A stretch of DNA of 64,000 bases from Neolentinus lepideus HHB14362 ss-1 (GCA_001632425.1 KV425562.1:279911-343910), one strand, 5' to 3'; counted from the stretch's first letter, positions 1-10,416 are shown. A program made the numbers and translations. Notes: a model not told the origin generated them from the sequence alone.

Positions 1-1
1 A

Positions 2-316
2 TCTGCGATCAAATATGCCGCGAGGCTCGTACCGTGCCCCAGCCGACTAGCCATATTCTCCGACAGCAGCAACACGGTTGATATGTTCAGCAGTCTCCGT
101 GCGTCTCCGCCATACAATGACATTCTACGCTGCGCTGTCGACATCCTCATCAGCACGGGAATCGACCTTCGGGTACAACACATCCCTGGAGAACAAAACA
201 CTATCGCGGACGCTCTGTCGCGATTCAAAAATGACACTGCACTCTCGATCTGCCCCTGGCTGCAGATCTCCACGTTTGAACCCCCTCATTGGCCGTTGGG
301 GGCAATGAAAAAATGA
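2..316 (+). CDS. RT/RNase H polyprotein of Ngaro-like element, C-terminal fragment
   Basis: The frame is open from the window edge to TGA at 314-316, about 104 residues. The fragment carries a DSSNTVD block followed by a PYNDIL block and HIPGEQNTIADALSR. The last resembles the end of the RNase H region of DIRS/Ngaro polyproteins, where H-(I/V)-PG-x-x-N-x-x-AD-x-LSR is typical. The ORF is 5'-truncated by the window. Its stop overlaps the ATG of the recombinase ORF in the sequence ATGA at 313-316, which suggests coupled expression. Role: part of the enzyme that copies element RNA into DNA. Confidence 0.8.
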   Translation, partial: SAIKYAARLVPCPSRLAIFSDSSNTVDMFSSLRASPPYNDILRCAVDILISTGIDLRVQHIPGEQNTIADALSRFKNDTALSICPWLQISTFEPPHWPLGAMKK

Positions 317-1329
317 TCCCATCACCCACCTCGTCCCGGCAACCTGTGCGCACGCCGTGGACGTTAGAGCGCCTCATATCCGAGCGCGCCATCGCTCTCG
401 GAAGCGCCCTTTCCGAGAGCTCTCACAACAGTTATTCCTCTGCCCTTCAGTCATATCTAGCTTTCTGCAAGTCGCACAGCCGCCCTGTCGAGCCCACCGA
501 AGACACTCTAAGTTTCTACGTGGTCTACATGTCAAGGCATATCAATCCGTCTTCCGTGCAATCGTACCTTGCCGGCATCTGCAGTGAGCTTGAGCCATAC
601 TATCCTCTCGTCCGTCAAAGGCGCAACAGCGCTTTGGTGTCACGGACTCTAAAAGGGTGCAAAAAACTTTATGGCAAGCCTATCTCACGCAAAGCGCCTC
701 TGTCCGTGCCCGATCTCGAAAAAGTCATATTACACTATGCCAGTTCTAACAGCCATGACGACTTCCTCTTCATCGCGCAGCTGCTATGCGGGTTTTTCGG
801 CCTTATGCGACTTGGGGAGCTATGCTGGTCCGACAAAAAGAACCTCCAAGACTGGCGCCGGGTCATTCTCCGCCACACCGTTGTTTGGTTCGACAATGGA
901 TTCGGGTTCGTCCTCCCCGGCCATAAGGCAGACAAGTTCTGGGAGGGGAGCAAGATCATCATTCAAAAACGAGACGATACAGTAAACCCTTACCTCTACT
1001 TCACCAAGTACCTCAAATCTCGTGACAGCGCCTTCCCACACAACCCCCAGTTGTGGATCAAAGCCGACGGCTCAATCCCTCAGCGGCGTTGGTTCGAAAG
1101 TCGTCTCAAACGCCTGTTTCCGCCATCTTCAAATGTCTCCGGCCACTCCATGCGTGCTGGCGGCGCGACCGCGCTCGCAGAAGCTGGTGTCCCTGACGAC
1201 AGGATACAAGCTATCGGCCGCTGGAAGTCTGATGCCTTCAAGGCATATATCCGGAAGAACCCCGTCCTCCTCCAGGCCCTTATTCTCGGGCGCCCCCTTT
1301 TGCAGGTGCCTGAACCTTCTGCGACATAG
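313..1329 (+). CDS. Tyrosine recombinase (phage-integrase fold) of Ngaro-like element
   Basis: An intact intronless ORF of 338 residues from ATG 313. The frame is open slightly further upstream, but only from a TTG at 289. An N-terminal SAM-like core-binding region is followed by the catalytic half. Visible catalytic positions are an Arg in the GLMRLGEL motif (about residue 180), an HSMRAGG box (H-x-x-R, about residue 286), then a GRWKSDAFKAYIR block supplying Trp (at the second His position) and the nucleophilic Tyr. These are the R..H/K-R-H/W-Y residues of tyrosine recombinases. In Ngaro elements this enzyme integrates a circular DNA copy. With all catalytic residues and no stops, the protein looks potentially functional. 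Retroelement origin is supported by the RNase H fragment immediately upstream and the split repeats downstream. Confidence 0.9.
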   Translation: MIPSPTSSRQPVRTPWTLERLISERAIALGSALSESSHNSYSSALQSYLAFCKSHSRPVEPTEDTLSFYVVYMSRHINPSSVQSYLAGICSELEPYYPLVRQRRNSALVSRTLKGCKKLYGKPISRKAPLSVPDLEKVILHYASSNSHDDFLFIAQLLCGFFGLMRLGELCWSDKKNLQDWRRVILRHTVVWFDNGFGFVLPGHKADKFWEGSKIIIQKRDDTVNPYLYFTKYLKSRDSAFPHNPQLWIKADGSIPQRRWFESRLKRLFPPSSNVSGHSMRAGGATALAEAGVPDDRIQAIGRWKSDAFKAYIRKNPVLLQALILGRPLLQVPEPSAT

Positions 1330-1527
1330 CAGCTCGCCGCCGGCAACGTGTTGTTTCTCTTGCTCCCATTGTCTTTATTCTCGTCGACTCCTTTGTTCTC
1401 GTCAACTCCTTCATTCTCGTCGAGGTTATTCGGCATCTCTCTCCATCTACTTCTCACATAATTTAACTTTCTCGTTGTACTCGACAGTAACCACCACTCA
1501 AATATAATATCTCTCCACATTACGTCT

Positions 1528-1646
1528 TACGGTCCGCGATGCCTCGTAATGCAACCCTCAGACTGCTCCGACACTCGGGGCAGTCGTGTTCCCGTATCAC
1601 TGATCTACTCGCGCCTCTCGCGGGGTAGAGGAGTTCGATTAATCGG
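1528..1646 (+). repeat. Split direct repeat, copy B1
   Basis: These 119 bp recur at 2095-2213 without a difference I can see, beginning TACGGTCCGCGATGCC and ending GATTAATCGG. The repeat starts about 200 bp after the recombinase stop. Its place between the coding region and the A2 segment matches B1 of Ngaro elements. Confidence 0.9.
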
Positions 1647-2094
1647 GTTTAAAGCAGGGGATTTACACGAGTTTAATCGACTCCGTGCACCTGCCTTAGC
1701 GCAGCGTATCCTGCCCAGCGCCGCGCACGCTGGGCAGCGTATCCCGTATCGCTCCGCGCGTTAGTACGGCGTATCCCGGACTCTCTGCCCGGCGTATCTA
1801 TTGGCCCTCCTCTCACCTCAGCAGACAGCGGAAGTGATCGACGAGGGTCCTGCTTGCCCGGGAGGACTGCATAAAAGCTGGTTGTCGGGCCCCAGTCGAC
1901 CTTACCAGTTTTTTACTGCTGTCCTCCCAGGTAAGCACATTATTCATCGCTGCCCTCGGCAACGCTTACCGACCGGTTATTTACTGCTGTCCTCACAGTG
2001 TTAGGCTTCGAGCGCCCACCCGTAACTGCCTCCCTTAATTTTTATTCGATTTTTGTTTCGATTGCTCTCCGCTTGTAAATGTAATACCTGCATG
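1647..2094 (+). repeat. A2 segment of the Ngaro terminus with hairpin and short repeats
   Basis: This 448-bp segment between the two 119-bp repeats should match the missing 5' A1 repeat. It holds a perfect 10-bp inverted repeat (CTGCCCAGCG at 1711-1720 and its complement at 1728-1737, 7-nt loop). Five copies of CGTATC lie at 1705, 1738, 1745, 1770 and 1793. A 15-bp direct repeat (TTTACTGCTGTCCTC) occurs at 1912-1926 and 1980-1994. No coding function is evident. The structure may serve recombinase binding or reverse-transcription priming, which is inference. Confidence 0.7.
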
Positions 2095-2213
2095 TACGGT
2101 CCGCGATGCCTCGTAATGCAACCCTCAGACTGCTCCGACACTCGGGGCAGTCGTGTTCCCGTATCACTGATCTACTCGCGCCTCTCGCGGGGTAGAGGAG
2201 TTCGATTAATCGG
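2095..2213 (+). repeat. Split direct repeat, copy B2, and right end of the element
   Basis: Second copy of the 119-bp repeat at 1528-1646. Similarity stops after AATCGG at 2213, taken as the right edge of the retroelement. The following DNA (AATGTTGG...) is unrelated to the A2 sequence that follows B1. Confidence 0.88.
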
Positions 2214-3140
2214 AATGTTGGAAACGGCGCACATCATTATTTTCCGGAAGCGCTGTAATATTGTTTTAATCCATCTTTTCGATTATAACGAGTACGGAAA
2301 GTTCTGACGTGGCGCGTGTGCCTGAATTTACTGACGCTCTCAGGTTCAATTCTCAGAAACGATGAGTTTTTAATTATATTATATAGTGTTTTGCGCTACT
2401 TTCTGAGATTGGACGTGTAGAATATTTGCTGCCGTCATTGCCATCTCCGCGCATATTTGTATATATTTGTTATGCAGTCAGTACAGGAAATAGTCAATAA
2501 CACTAAAGTGCTATATATTATCATTAACCAGGATAATCATAGGTCTATATATCATGGTGACGAGTCACTACGAGACCCTAGGAGGGACCATCAGCACATC
2601 GCGTGGTTCAATCACACGATTGTAGACCTGAGCCTCCAGGGCAACCGTATCCCCCCCTCAAAAAAAAGGGGGGGGGATGGGGTATGGTCTATGCAATAAT
2701 TTCGGCCGTCCGCAAACTCGGTGGCCAGCAAAAAGTAAGGGTAGAGCTGTCAGAGCTCGACTGTACATGTAATGTTTGCTCCGACAGGTATACAACAATA
2801 TCCTGCAGGTTGACACCGTCGTCTGCTCTCACATCCAATGCATATTATTATCGTCGTCTTTACGCAATCTATATTACCGGACTGGGCGCTTGATATTCTG
2901 ACATTGCGAGACATATCAAGAGAAAATCAGTTCGATCACAGGGTCTGCGGATGTGATGGATAAATGAATGCGAGAACGTACGCAACGTCGAGGAATTCCC
3001 ATGTCATGTAGAGCCTTGGGTCGGTAACGGGAATGGACAGAATTGAAATTTCTTCTTGATACATGTACATCTGTATTTTCCTACACTTTGATTATTCTTC
3101 ATTCCGCAAGCAGTCGGATCGTTCCAATGCAAAAGCCGGA
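2214..3140. other. Intergenic, no gene recognised
   Basis: Low-complexity, AT-rich in part. Only short open frames without splice logic or recognisable motifs occur. A C7 run (2651-2657), an A-run and a G9 run (2668-2676) form a polypurine-like stretch. The last part will hold the 3' UTR of the minus-strand dehydrogenase ending at 3141. Confidence 0.6.
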
Positions 3141-4260
3141 TCATACCCTGCACGGGTTCACCGCGACAAACCCGCCATCAACGACGATCTCCTGGCCGTT
3201 TGTATAACACCCAGCAGGGGAGGCCAGGTAAATCGCAGTGCCAGCCATCTCTTGAGCCCTACAAGCATCGACCACACCGTCAGCGCGTGGTCATTCCAGC
3301 AGCGCATAACGACTTACGTCCCAGCGCGCTTGAGCGGAACCGGCATTATTCCCTTTGCGACCTTCTCCGTCTGCTCCTCACTCTCAATGTCGAGAAACGT
3401 CATCTCAGACGCAAACACCCCAGGGGCGATCTCATTGACGCGCACGTCGAAGCCCTTCAGCGCGAACTCGGTCGCCATCATCTTTGTCAGATGCGACGTC
3501 GCGGCTTTCGAGCCGTTGTAGCAAAACTGTGCCGATCCCAAATATTTCGATGAACATCTTGAGCCCGATGTTAGAGGAGAAGGATACGCACGTGGTTGTG
3601 CGCGAGCTTCGACACCGCGCAGATACTCGTAATGTTGATCACAGTCGACGTGTACCGCGCGCGGTCTTTGCTGCCTTTGTCTAGGAGCCCCAGGAAGGCC
3701 GAAGTAGTGAAGAAGATCGCAAAGGTGTTGATGGCATACAGATCCTTCCAAGCTTCCATGGATTCGTTCGCAAACAGGGAGAGACCGTATGTGTCGGCGT
3801 CCTTGCGTTCGGGGGCGTTTGGGTCGTTCATGAAGTCAGAGCAGGGGCCTTCTTGGCCGGCACTGTGGAAGGGCGGTTATTGAGGTGAAGTGGGAGAAAG
3901 GAAGGAGGACAGTCTACTTGTTTACAAGAACGTGTAGCCTGCCATCTTGACCCTCGACTTCCTTCCGTGCTTTCATGATGCTCTCCTTGTCCGTAACATC
4001 CATGACCAATCTACAAAGCGATAAAACACGATTCCACCGCTCGCGCTGAAAACTCACGGAACCAGCAATCCAGAACCCTTCCACTCACTCGCGACCTTGT
4101 TCAGCACCTCCCTCCGTCGTCCGGTGATATACACCTTCGCACCGTTCGCCGCGAACCCCCGCGCGATCATCAGTCCGATGCCCGTACCTCCGCCTGTCAC
4201 GAGCGCAACGCGTCCCGTCAGATCATAAATCTGCTCGAATTTGAACGACTCGGACGACAT
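3141..4260 (-). CDS. Short-chain dehydrogenase/reductase (classical SDR), 5 exons
   Basis: Exons read on the minus strand: 4260-4058, 4008-3918, 3862-3592, 3526-3318, 3258-3141, all joined by GT..AG introns. The start at ATG 4260 is preferred to one 11 codons upstream because the fold begins shortly after it. The Rossmann cofactor motif TGGGTGIG is near residue 21 and the VNNAG motif is rebuilt across the second intron. An NITS motif supplies the catalytic Ser region, YNGSK supplies the Tyr-x3-Lys pair, and VNEIAPG follows. The C-terminus TNGQEIVVDGG is a classical SDR ending. Predicted role: NAD(P)H-dependent oxidoreduction of a carbonyl or alcohol, substrate unknown. No signal peptide or membrane segment is seen. 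The gene diverges from the FAD oxidoreductase at 4694, so both may share a promoter. Confidence 0.88.
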
Positions 4261-4693
4261 GGTTTGCGTGTGAGGCGATAGGAAAGACGACACGTTGTAT
4301 ACTTAGATTAGTCATTGCGAAACGAGCGTAAAGATACCTTGCGACTAAGATAGTCGACGTTGATGTCCGTCGATATCACGTGATTGTGACTTGTAACAGT
4401 CGTAACACCAATAATAATATTCTGAGGGGCGCCCGGGTCATGTGTCTACAGCTGCCTTCTGAGTCTAAGACTATATTTGGAGCTATAAGCTCGGCGCCGC
4501 GACAGATTTCGGTATAAAGGTACAGAAGCGCGAATAACCAAGCAGGTTGTGACCACAGCTACTCCTTTACGAGCTTCTCGTGTTACATGAAACTAAAGAC
4601 TAGTGCAGGTACGTACCACGTCTTATAGGTCGAGGCATCTGCACCCGCGTTCACTGAGAATGTTGACTTGCGCAGAATCTAGTGGCAGAAATT
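4261..4693. promoter_or_regulatory. Shared divergent promoter region between SDR and FAD oxidoreductase
   Basis: 433 bp separates the two outward-facing start codons. A CCAAT box is present at 4408-4412 on the plus strand. No clear TATA box could be assigned to either gene. Bidirectional control is inferred from arrangement only. Confidence 0.4.
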
Positions 4694-6367
4694 ATGAGTA
4701 TTCTATATGATTGCATAGTTGTGGGCTCTGGCCATGCTGGAAGTAGCGCTGCCCTCTCCGCCGTTCAACACGGCTGCCAGAAGGTCCTCGTGATCGACAA
4801 ATGCCCGCGCGAGTGGGCTGGAGGAAATGGATGCTTTACAGCAGCTGCTTATCGTACCGTGCACGATGGACTGCAAGACCTTCTTCCTATTGTATCGAAC
4901 ATATCGCCCGAGAAGGCCGAGACAATTGATATGCTGCCGTACACGAAGAGCGACTTTACCCAGGACGTCATGAGGTTATCCGACAATCGTTCTGATCCAG
5001 AGATTGTCAAAGCTGTCGTGGATGAGTCTAGAGAGGCGATTCAGTGGCTGAAAGACTACGTGGGGGTTCCATTTATTCTGAGCTTTCACCGACAGGCCTA
5101 TGAAATCAACGGACGACAGAAGTTCTGGGGAGGCATGGTCCTATCTGCAGATGATGGTGGTAAAGGCCTGATAGCCGCTCATCACCGGGCGCTGGAACGA
5201 CATGGGATTGAGGTGTGGTACGATTGTCAAGCTATCGAGCTGCTGGAACAAGATGGAGCCGTTGCGGGTGTGATTGCTCGCCAGGACGGTGGGCTGATAG
5301 AGCTACGGAGCAGGTCAGTGATACTTGCTACTGGTGGCTTCGAAGCCAGCCAAGACTTGCGTCGAAAATATCTTGGTGAAGTATGGGAGTCTGCTCGCGT
5401 ACGTGTCTACCTTAATCACCGGGAAGATGTCTTCCAAACCGTGATGCATCCTAGGTTCGCGGGACACCGTACAATACCGGCGATGGTCTCACCCTTGCTC
5501 AAAAGGTTGGCGCACTGATAAAGCCTCCGCTTTCCGCTTTCTCTGAAGCAGGATGCCACTCCACCTGCTGGGACTACAACGCCCCCCTCTCGCATGGCGA
5601 CCGCATCCTCTCGAATCAGTATACCAAGTCCGGCTATCCACTTGGAGTGATGGTTAATTCCGCTGGTAAGCGCTTCGTGGACGAGGGTGAAGACTTTCGC
5701 AACTATACCTATGCTAAGTTCGGGAAGAGGATTCTAGAGCAGGAGGGTGGGATGGCGATTCAGGTATTCGTGATTCACAAGTGGTATCCTCTGGTTATCA
5801 GATTGCTAAGAAACATGTGTTTTTCTGCAGGTATACGACTCGAAAGTAATTAGCTGGTTGAGGAAGGAAGAGTATGGTGACGATGTCGTGGAGAAAATCT
5901 GGGGTGATACGCTCGAAGAGTTGGCGGACAAACTTACTGAGAAGGGTTTGAAGGACAAAACTCAATTTCTACACACGGTTCACACGTTCAACGAATCCAT
6001 CCGAGTTCACCAGGCCGAACACCCAAACCTTAAGTGGAACCCTTCCGTGAAAGACGGTCTATCGACCGATGCATCCATGATATTGCCGAAATCCAATTGG
6101 GCCCTGCCCATCAACGTGCCACCTTTTCTAGCTGTAAGAGTTGCGTGCGGGATTACCTTCACATTTGGAGGTCTTGCAATCGAACCGGAGACCGCTGGCG
6201 TAGTGAAGGACGCTCCAGGCAAGAAAGTCGTGAAGGGCCTATTTTGCACCGGGGAATTAGTGGGCGGCTTGTTTTACGGAAACTATCCCGGTGGGAGTGG
6301 GCTCACTGCTGGCGCGGTGTTTGGCCGCAAGGCCGGGAGAGAAGCGGCGAAGTTGGCAGGCTACTGA
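4694..6367 (+). CDS. FAD-dependent oxidoreductase, fumarate reductase/tricarballylate dehydrogenase-like, 3 exons
   Basis: Exons 4694-5398, 5455-5763 and 5831-6367 join in frame to 516 residues. The start is ATG 4694, since the reading frame upstream offers only GTG. The dinucleotide-binding motif VVGSGHAGSSAA lies at the N-terminus, followed by the substrate/flavin loop AGGNGCFTAA. ILATGGFEAS is the second FAD-domain strand seen in the FAD_binding_2 family. The C-terminus carries GLFCTGELVGG and the glycine-rich NYPGGSGLTAGAVFGR that closes the FAD site. TcuA-type tricarballylate dehydrogenases and soluble fumarate reductases share this layout. The true substrate cannot be read from sequence. 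No heme or Fe-S domain and no secretion signal are seen. The divergent SDR neighbour suggests a small catabolic pair. Confidence 0.87.
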
Positions 6368-6394
6368 AGATATAGATGACACATCATCAAATCA

Positions 6395-7774
6395 TCAACT
6401 GAAACCAGCGATATCTGCATCAAGCAGGTACACCATATCGATCCATTGTTGCCATCCGCTCCCCACCACGCTCGTAATATTATACTGTGCCGCCTGACTA
6501 GCTGTCAGCATGGTCGCGAAGCTGGGGCGCTGGACGTCTGACGGTATACCGGGGCCGGTTGAGTTGTACTCGGCGAACAGGACGTGATCGATGCGCTCGT
6601 CACCCGGGTTCCAGATGGACCACATGGTATTGTTCATAGGTGCAGTGATGTAAGTATTTTTGAATATCACTCTGTTTTGAAAGAGGAAGCATCAATGGAA
6701 TTGGGAGGCGTAGGTAGAACGGCTGCATACCTTGCGTAGTCTAGGACACGAGGGAAACATATGAGGACGGGGGGAGAGGAAGTGGAAACGTACCTGCCCA
6801 TGGCCTTCCTAAGAAGATTCTGCCTGCAATGTCACTCTGTGCATCAGGCGCCAGGACGATCTGATTTCCGTTGAACACGTCTACGATCACGCTATTCAAT
6901 ACCAAAAGGATGCAGGAAGGGGATGGACTGTTGCATACTCACAGACCGCAGAGTTGTTCGTTTGTCTACCAGAGGCTGTGATACATCCGTAGCCGGAGAC
7001 GGCGATTGTATTACCCGCGAAATACGCTTGTCCAAGTCGTCCGAATATGAAGTCAACGGCGCCCTGAGCTTGATGATTAGTCCTACGGTGGTCAGTGCAT
7101 GCGGGAGGTGTTCACCTCGATGTAAGACTTGAGATAGACCTGAGTTCCTTGATTGGAATACAAAGTGTCCTAAGGACCAAGCGATCAGCACCAGAAAGGT
7201 ACATCAACGTGTTCATGCTTACTTGATAGCCGTAGAAGCCACATCCATATGCACCGAATTGGGTGCCATAGGCACTGAGAGCGATGGCTTGTACACCGGG
7301 TCCGTAGGTATTTTTGACATTGATATTATACAAGCGCACGCCGCTTGATTGGACGCGGAGGGAACCGCTAAGGTCGTCTGAGCCAGCCGAGGTCAAGGTG
7401 CCGTTTGCTACAATGTTGACGACATTGTTCTTGTAAGACGAGGCGTTGGTGGTGTAACCGTATACCTACAAGCAGCTATCATTCGGATAGAGGTCTCGAT
7501 AGACATAGCGGGGGACGCGTACATGGGTCACGCCAGGTCTCGTTATGTTCACTTGGCCAGTGTACGTTCCTGGGTAGATGAAAATACTTCGAGTAGAATT
7601 GTCGTTCGGTAAGGATTGCGCTGCAGCCTGCACGGATGCATATTCACCGAACGTCGCGGTACCAGCTCTGACAACTACCGAACCAAAAGGAGGGAAGGTC
7701 CGAGGAACGGCTAGTACTGCAGCGTCTAGCACCAGTAAACTCGAAATAAATGCTAGAACCAAGCGTGCCTTCAT
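6395..7774 (-). CDS. Pectin methylesterase, carbohydrate esterase family 8, 7 exons
   Basis: Exons on the minus strand: 7774-7523, 7465-7223, 7169-7116, 7073-6943, 6891-6794, 6740-6731 (10 nt) and 6671-6395, together 354 residues with consistent phase. The N-terminus has a Lys/Arg pair and a hydrophobic stretch ending near VLAVP, a signal peptide. Family motifs are GYQDTLYSNQGTQ, GAVDFIFG with the catalytic Asp, and LGRPWADYARV with the conserved Arg and Trp. The enzyme removes methyl esters from pectin outside the cell and prepares it for polygalacturonases, fitting a plant-wall-degrading fungus. Upstream on the minus strand an AT-rich TATA-like stretch lies near 7868-7878, about 95 bp before the start codon. 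The tiny sixth exon is unusual but restores both motif and frame. Confidence 0.93.
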
Positions 7775-8462
7775 TCTGATGCAGAGTCACGTCTCGCGTA
7801 TGGCTGGAAGCCGCCGACAAAACTCGCAGCGACGCTCGTTGGGCTTTTATGAACAGTCCAGGCGTACAAATATAAACAGTCATTTTCCGAGATGTTCATG
7901 AGCGGGCCGCTGGGCGACAACTTCCTCGGGCCGTTGGAATGCCAACACCAAGTGACTGCGTTATAAAAGTGGGCATCGTGCAGCGTTCCTGCCTATAGAC
8001 CTGGGAAAGATACTCTGCAAAAGAGACAGACCAGGATGATGATCTAGGAGTACTGTATTTATATCCGGTATGTGTAGTGGCAGTACGGCAACTGTCGTAT
8101 GGGCGAAGGAATGCTATATCATATGACCGTCCAAGAAGCCGTTGGTGGCCGATAGTCGTGGTACGGAGTCGTCGCAGAGAACCGAATTCTTGCATGCAAT
8201 TCCATCCAAGACACCCAACGAGTGATGCAGCGTGAATGAAATACCTCCCTGAGACACGTGAGGGACAGCCACAAAACCTGAACGCCATCAGTCTCGGCCA
8301 CAGTTGAAACCATCTTCGACATATATTGATGGCATAGGGCTTCGCAAACAGATCCGCCGTCTCACAAGCTTGTGACTAAGGACTGTACGCTCTTCGAACA
8401 ACCTTCCTAGTCATCCACATCTGCCATATTTTTTCACTAGCACGATTTTATCATAGAACAAA
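7775..8462. other. Intergenic region between two divergent genes
   Basis: No gene is supported. Open frames on the minus strand (7896-8288 and 8119-8322) lack motifs. The region should hold the promoters of the pectin esterase (-) and the MYND gene (+). A TATA-like TTTATATTT is seen on the minus strand near 7868-7878. Confidence 0.5.
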
Positions 8463-9700
8463 ATGGAGGACCTCGCCTCTGCCTTCAGTGGGCTGCCCTA
8501 GTATGTAGATGACAACCTAAGAGGCCTGAGCTCCTTTGGAAGTACTGACAATTATGCAGCTTCAACCCGATGATGATGATCAACCGCTCGGGAACCTGTG
8601 CGACGACCAAGCTCACGCAATGCACCGGCTTCGGCGTGTACCAGCTAGACATCTCTGCCAAATTCGACCAGGACCCGGAGGGCGTCCCGGACCTCACAAA
8701 AGAGGACTTCTTGGCTAGAAAGCAAGTTGTCGACGAAGTAGCAGCCTGGGTCGATGCGCATCAGAATAAGGAGCCCCAGGTGATTTACAAGAATGAATGG
8801 GTGCCAATTCTCTACCAGTATGAGGTATGCTAGCTCTCAAGGGATCAAGCTACTGAAGGGTATTCATGTGAGGAAATTAGGTTGTGAAGGGCTCGGCTAA
8901 GCGAAACGTATGCATCTCGTCCGTTGGTGGTTCAATGTAACAACTGAATGTCCAGCATTAGCGCGACTGGGGTCACCTGATTTTCACAGATCTTACCCTG
9001 AAGAGATATCTCCTAGTTATGTGTTTCGGAGAGCCGACTTGTGGTATGTCCAGCTATACATTTTACGCACTTAGTCGGCCATATCCCATTCTTCAGGCTG
9101 CGGCAATCCCTTTCACCATGACTACGATGCCATCGTAAAGTGGCATGCTGATCGATTCATGTCCCTGCTCAAGTACATTCATCATGAAGATCCTAAGCCA
9201 CTCTGGTACATCGTGGTTTGACTTTCTGACGTTCAGTGACTCGATTAACACCCCAATTTAGGGTTCGGGCAACCTACACCACGACGCCGAAGCGTTCGTT
9301 AGACCCCGACTTCCTGAACTCCTTGGAGGGGCCGAAGGATGGTACGAAAACTAGCCCACCGATCTTCCACATTACAGCAGAGAACTTTGTTCCGTCGCTT
9401 CTGTCCTCCGAGATTGAGAAGATCGACAACCTCAGGTCGCAGTCCTCGAAGAAGCGGCCTCCGTCCAGCGTGATGGCTGCCGTGTTAGGAAAGAAGGAGG
9501 ACCGTCCGGCGATGAAGGCTTTCACTGCTGCAAACGAGAAGAACCCGCGGCAGTGTGCATATTGCGAGAAGGTCGGGACGCATGATATGCCTAGGTGTGG
9601 CAGGTGTAAGCTGGTCAGGTATTGCAGCCCTGAGTGTCAGAAACAGGCGTGGCCGAATCACAAGGTCTTCTGTAAGAAGGCTAAGACCGAGAGTAAGTGA
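8463..9700 (+). CDS. MYND-type zinc finger protein, 6 exons
   Basis: Exons 8463-8500, 8560-8824, 8881-8907, 8962-9043, 9097-9205 and 9262-9700 give 319 residues with matched phases. The C-terminal 40 residues form a MYND finger: CAYC, then CGRC, YCSPEC, and a final H-x3-C (NHKVFC), giving the expected pairs of Cys plus His/Cys ligands for two zinc ions. The N-terminal part contains further Cys/His clusters (CFGEPTCGCGNPFHHDYD) of unknown role. MYND domains bind proline-rich partners and are common in fungal proteins of unknown function. No SET domain is present, so this is not a SMYD methyltransferase. Likely intracellular. Confidence 0.8.
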
Positions 9701-10416
9701 GGAATAAATGCTTTCCAAAGACCCTGTGTATGTTCTATTTTTTCTAGCAAATCTATGTATGAGTAGCATTGGTAGCCTTATCTTGCAGTCGCCAAAATGT
9801 ATGCCACCCTTCTCGACTGACCAGTGAAGCTTTGAAGACTTGTTTTCAGTCTGCGTCTATTCCTTCCATTTCCTCCCTCTGCTGGGGCTTACGACTTTGA
9901 AATCTGCATATACCTTGCTATATTTGGAGATTTGGATCATCAGATATGATATCTTTTATACATAACATGCCGCAGTTCCGTTATGCTTAATTAACCTCAT
10001 ATTAACTTAATGCACAGGCCGCGCAGTCGCTCACAAGCTGCCCAGGTCCCGCCCCTCCTCCCTCCCCGGTTGCCTCCAAATCTCGCGGAGGCTGTTTTTG
10101 ACTGTTCCCTCATGGAATAATTTTATTCCCGTATACCCACTCAGATAATAGCTTAGATCTGTTACAGAAGGCTACTGCAAAGCCTTAAAGCGCTCATTTA
10201 TATAAAACACGCCGTAAAGCGCCTAGCACAGCCAGGGCACAGCATTGTCTCTGATGACAAACGCGGTGTTTGTCACGCCCAGGGACCGAAGAAGCAAGTC
10301 AGCGTGGCCGACGTCACTGGGGGTACATCTAACTAACATCCATCCGCATCCCAGCACTACCTATCTTCCTGCTTGAGACTCTATACCAGCATTATCTGTG
10401 TATCTGCGGGACGCTG
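9701..10416. other. Intergenic; 3' UTR of MYND gene and promoter of PLD gene
   Basis: No coding signal is seen. The stretch includes AT-rich DNA with TTAATTAA near 9988 and a pyrimidine-rich stretch before the PLD start at 10417. No confident core promoter motif was assigned. Confidence 0.5.

Larger units (their letters stand above)
1..2213 (+). mobile_element. Ngaro-like (DIRS order) tyrosine-recombinase retrotransposon, 3' part
   Basis: Three parts seen in order support this call: the end of an RNase H-type domain (2-316), a tyrosine recombinase ORF (313-1329), and a terminal arrangement in which a 119-bp sequence (1528-1646) recurs exactly at 2095-2213 with 448 bp between. In Ngaro elements the 3' end is built as B1-A2-B2, with A1 at the far 5' end. 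Here B1 is 1528-1646, A2 is 1647-2094 and B2 is 2095-2213. A1, any gag-like ORF and most of the reverse transcriptase would lie upstream of the window. Such elements integrate with a tyrosine recombinase in place of a DDE integrase, so they make no target duplication. The recombinase ORF is uninterrupted, which suggests a fairly recent insertion. The right boundary at 2213 is inferred from the end of repeat identity. Confidence 0.85.

Noticed and set aside
289..312. Upstream start of the recombinase ORF
   Set aside because: The frame opens at a TTG; the first ATG is at 313, overlapping the preceding stop.
7896..8322. Two overlapping minus-strand open frames upstream of the pectin esterase
   Set aside because: No domain motifs, no splice support, and they lie in promoter space.
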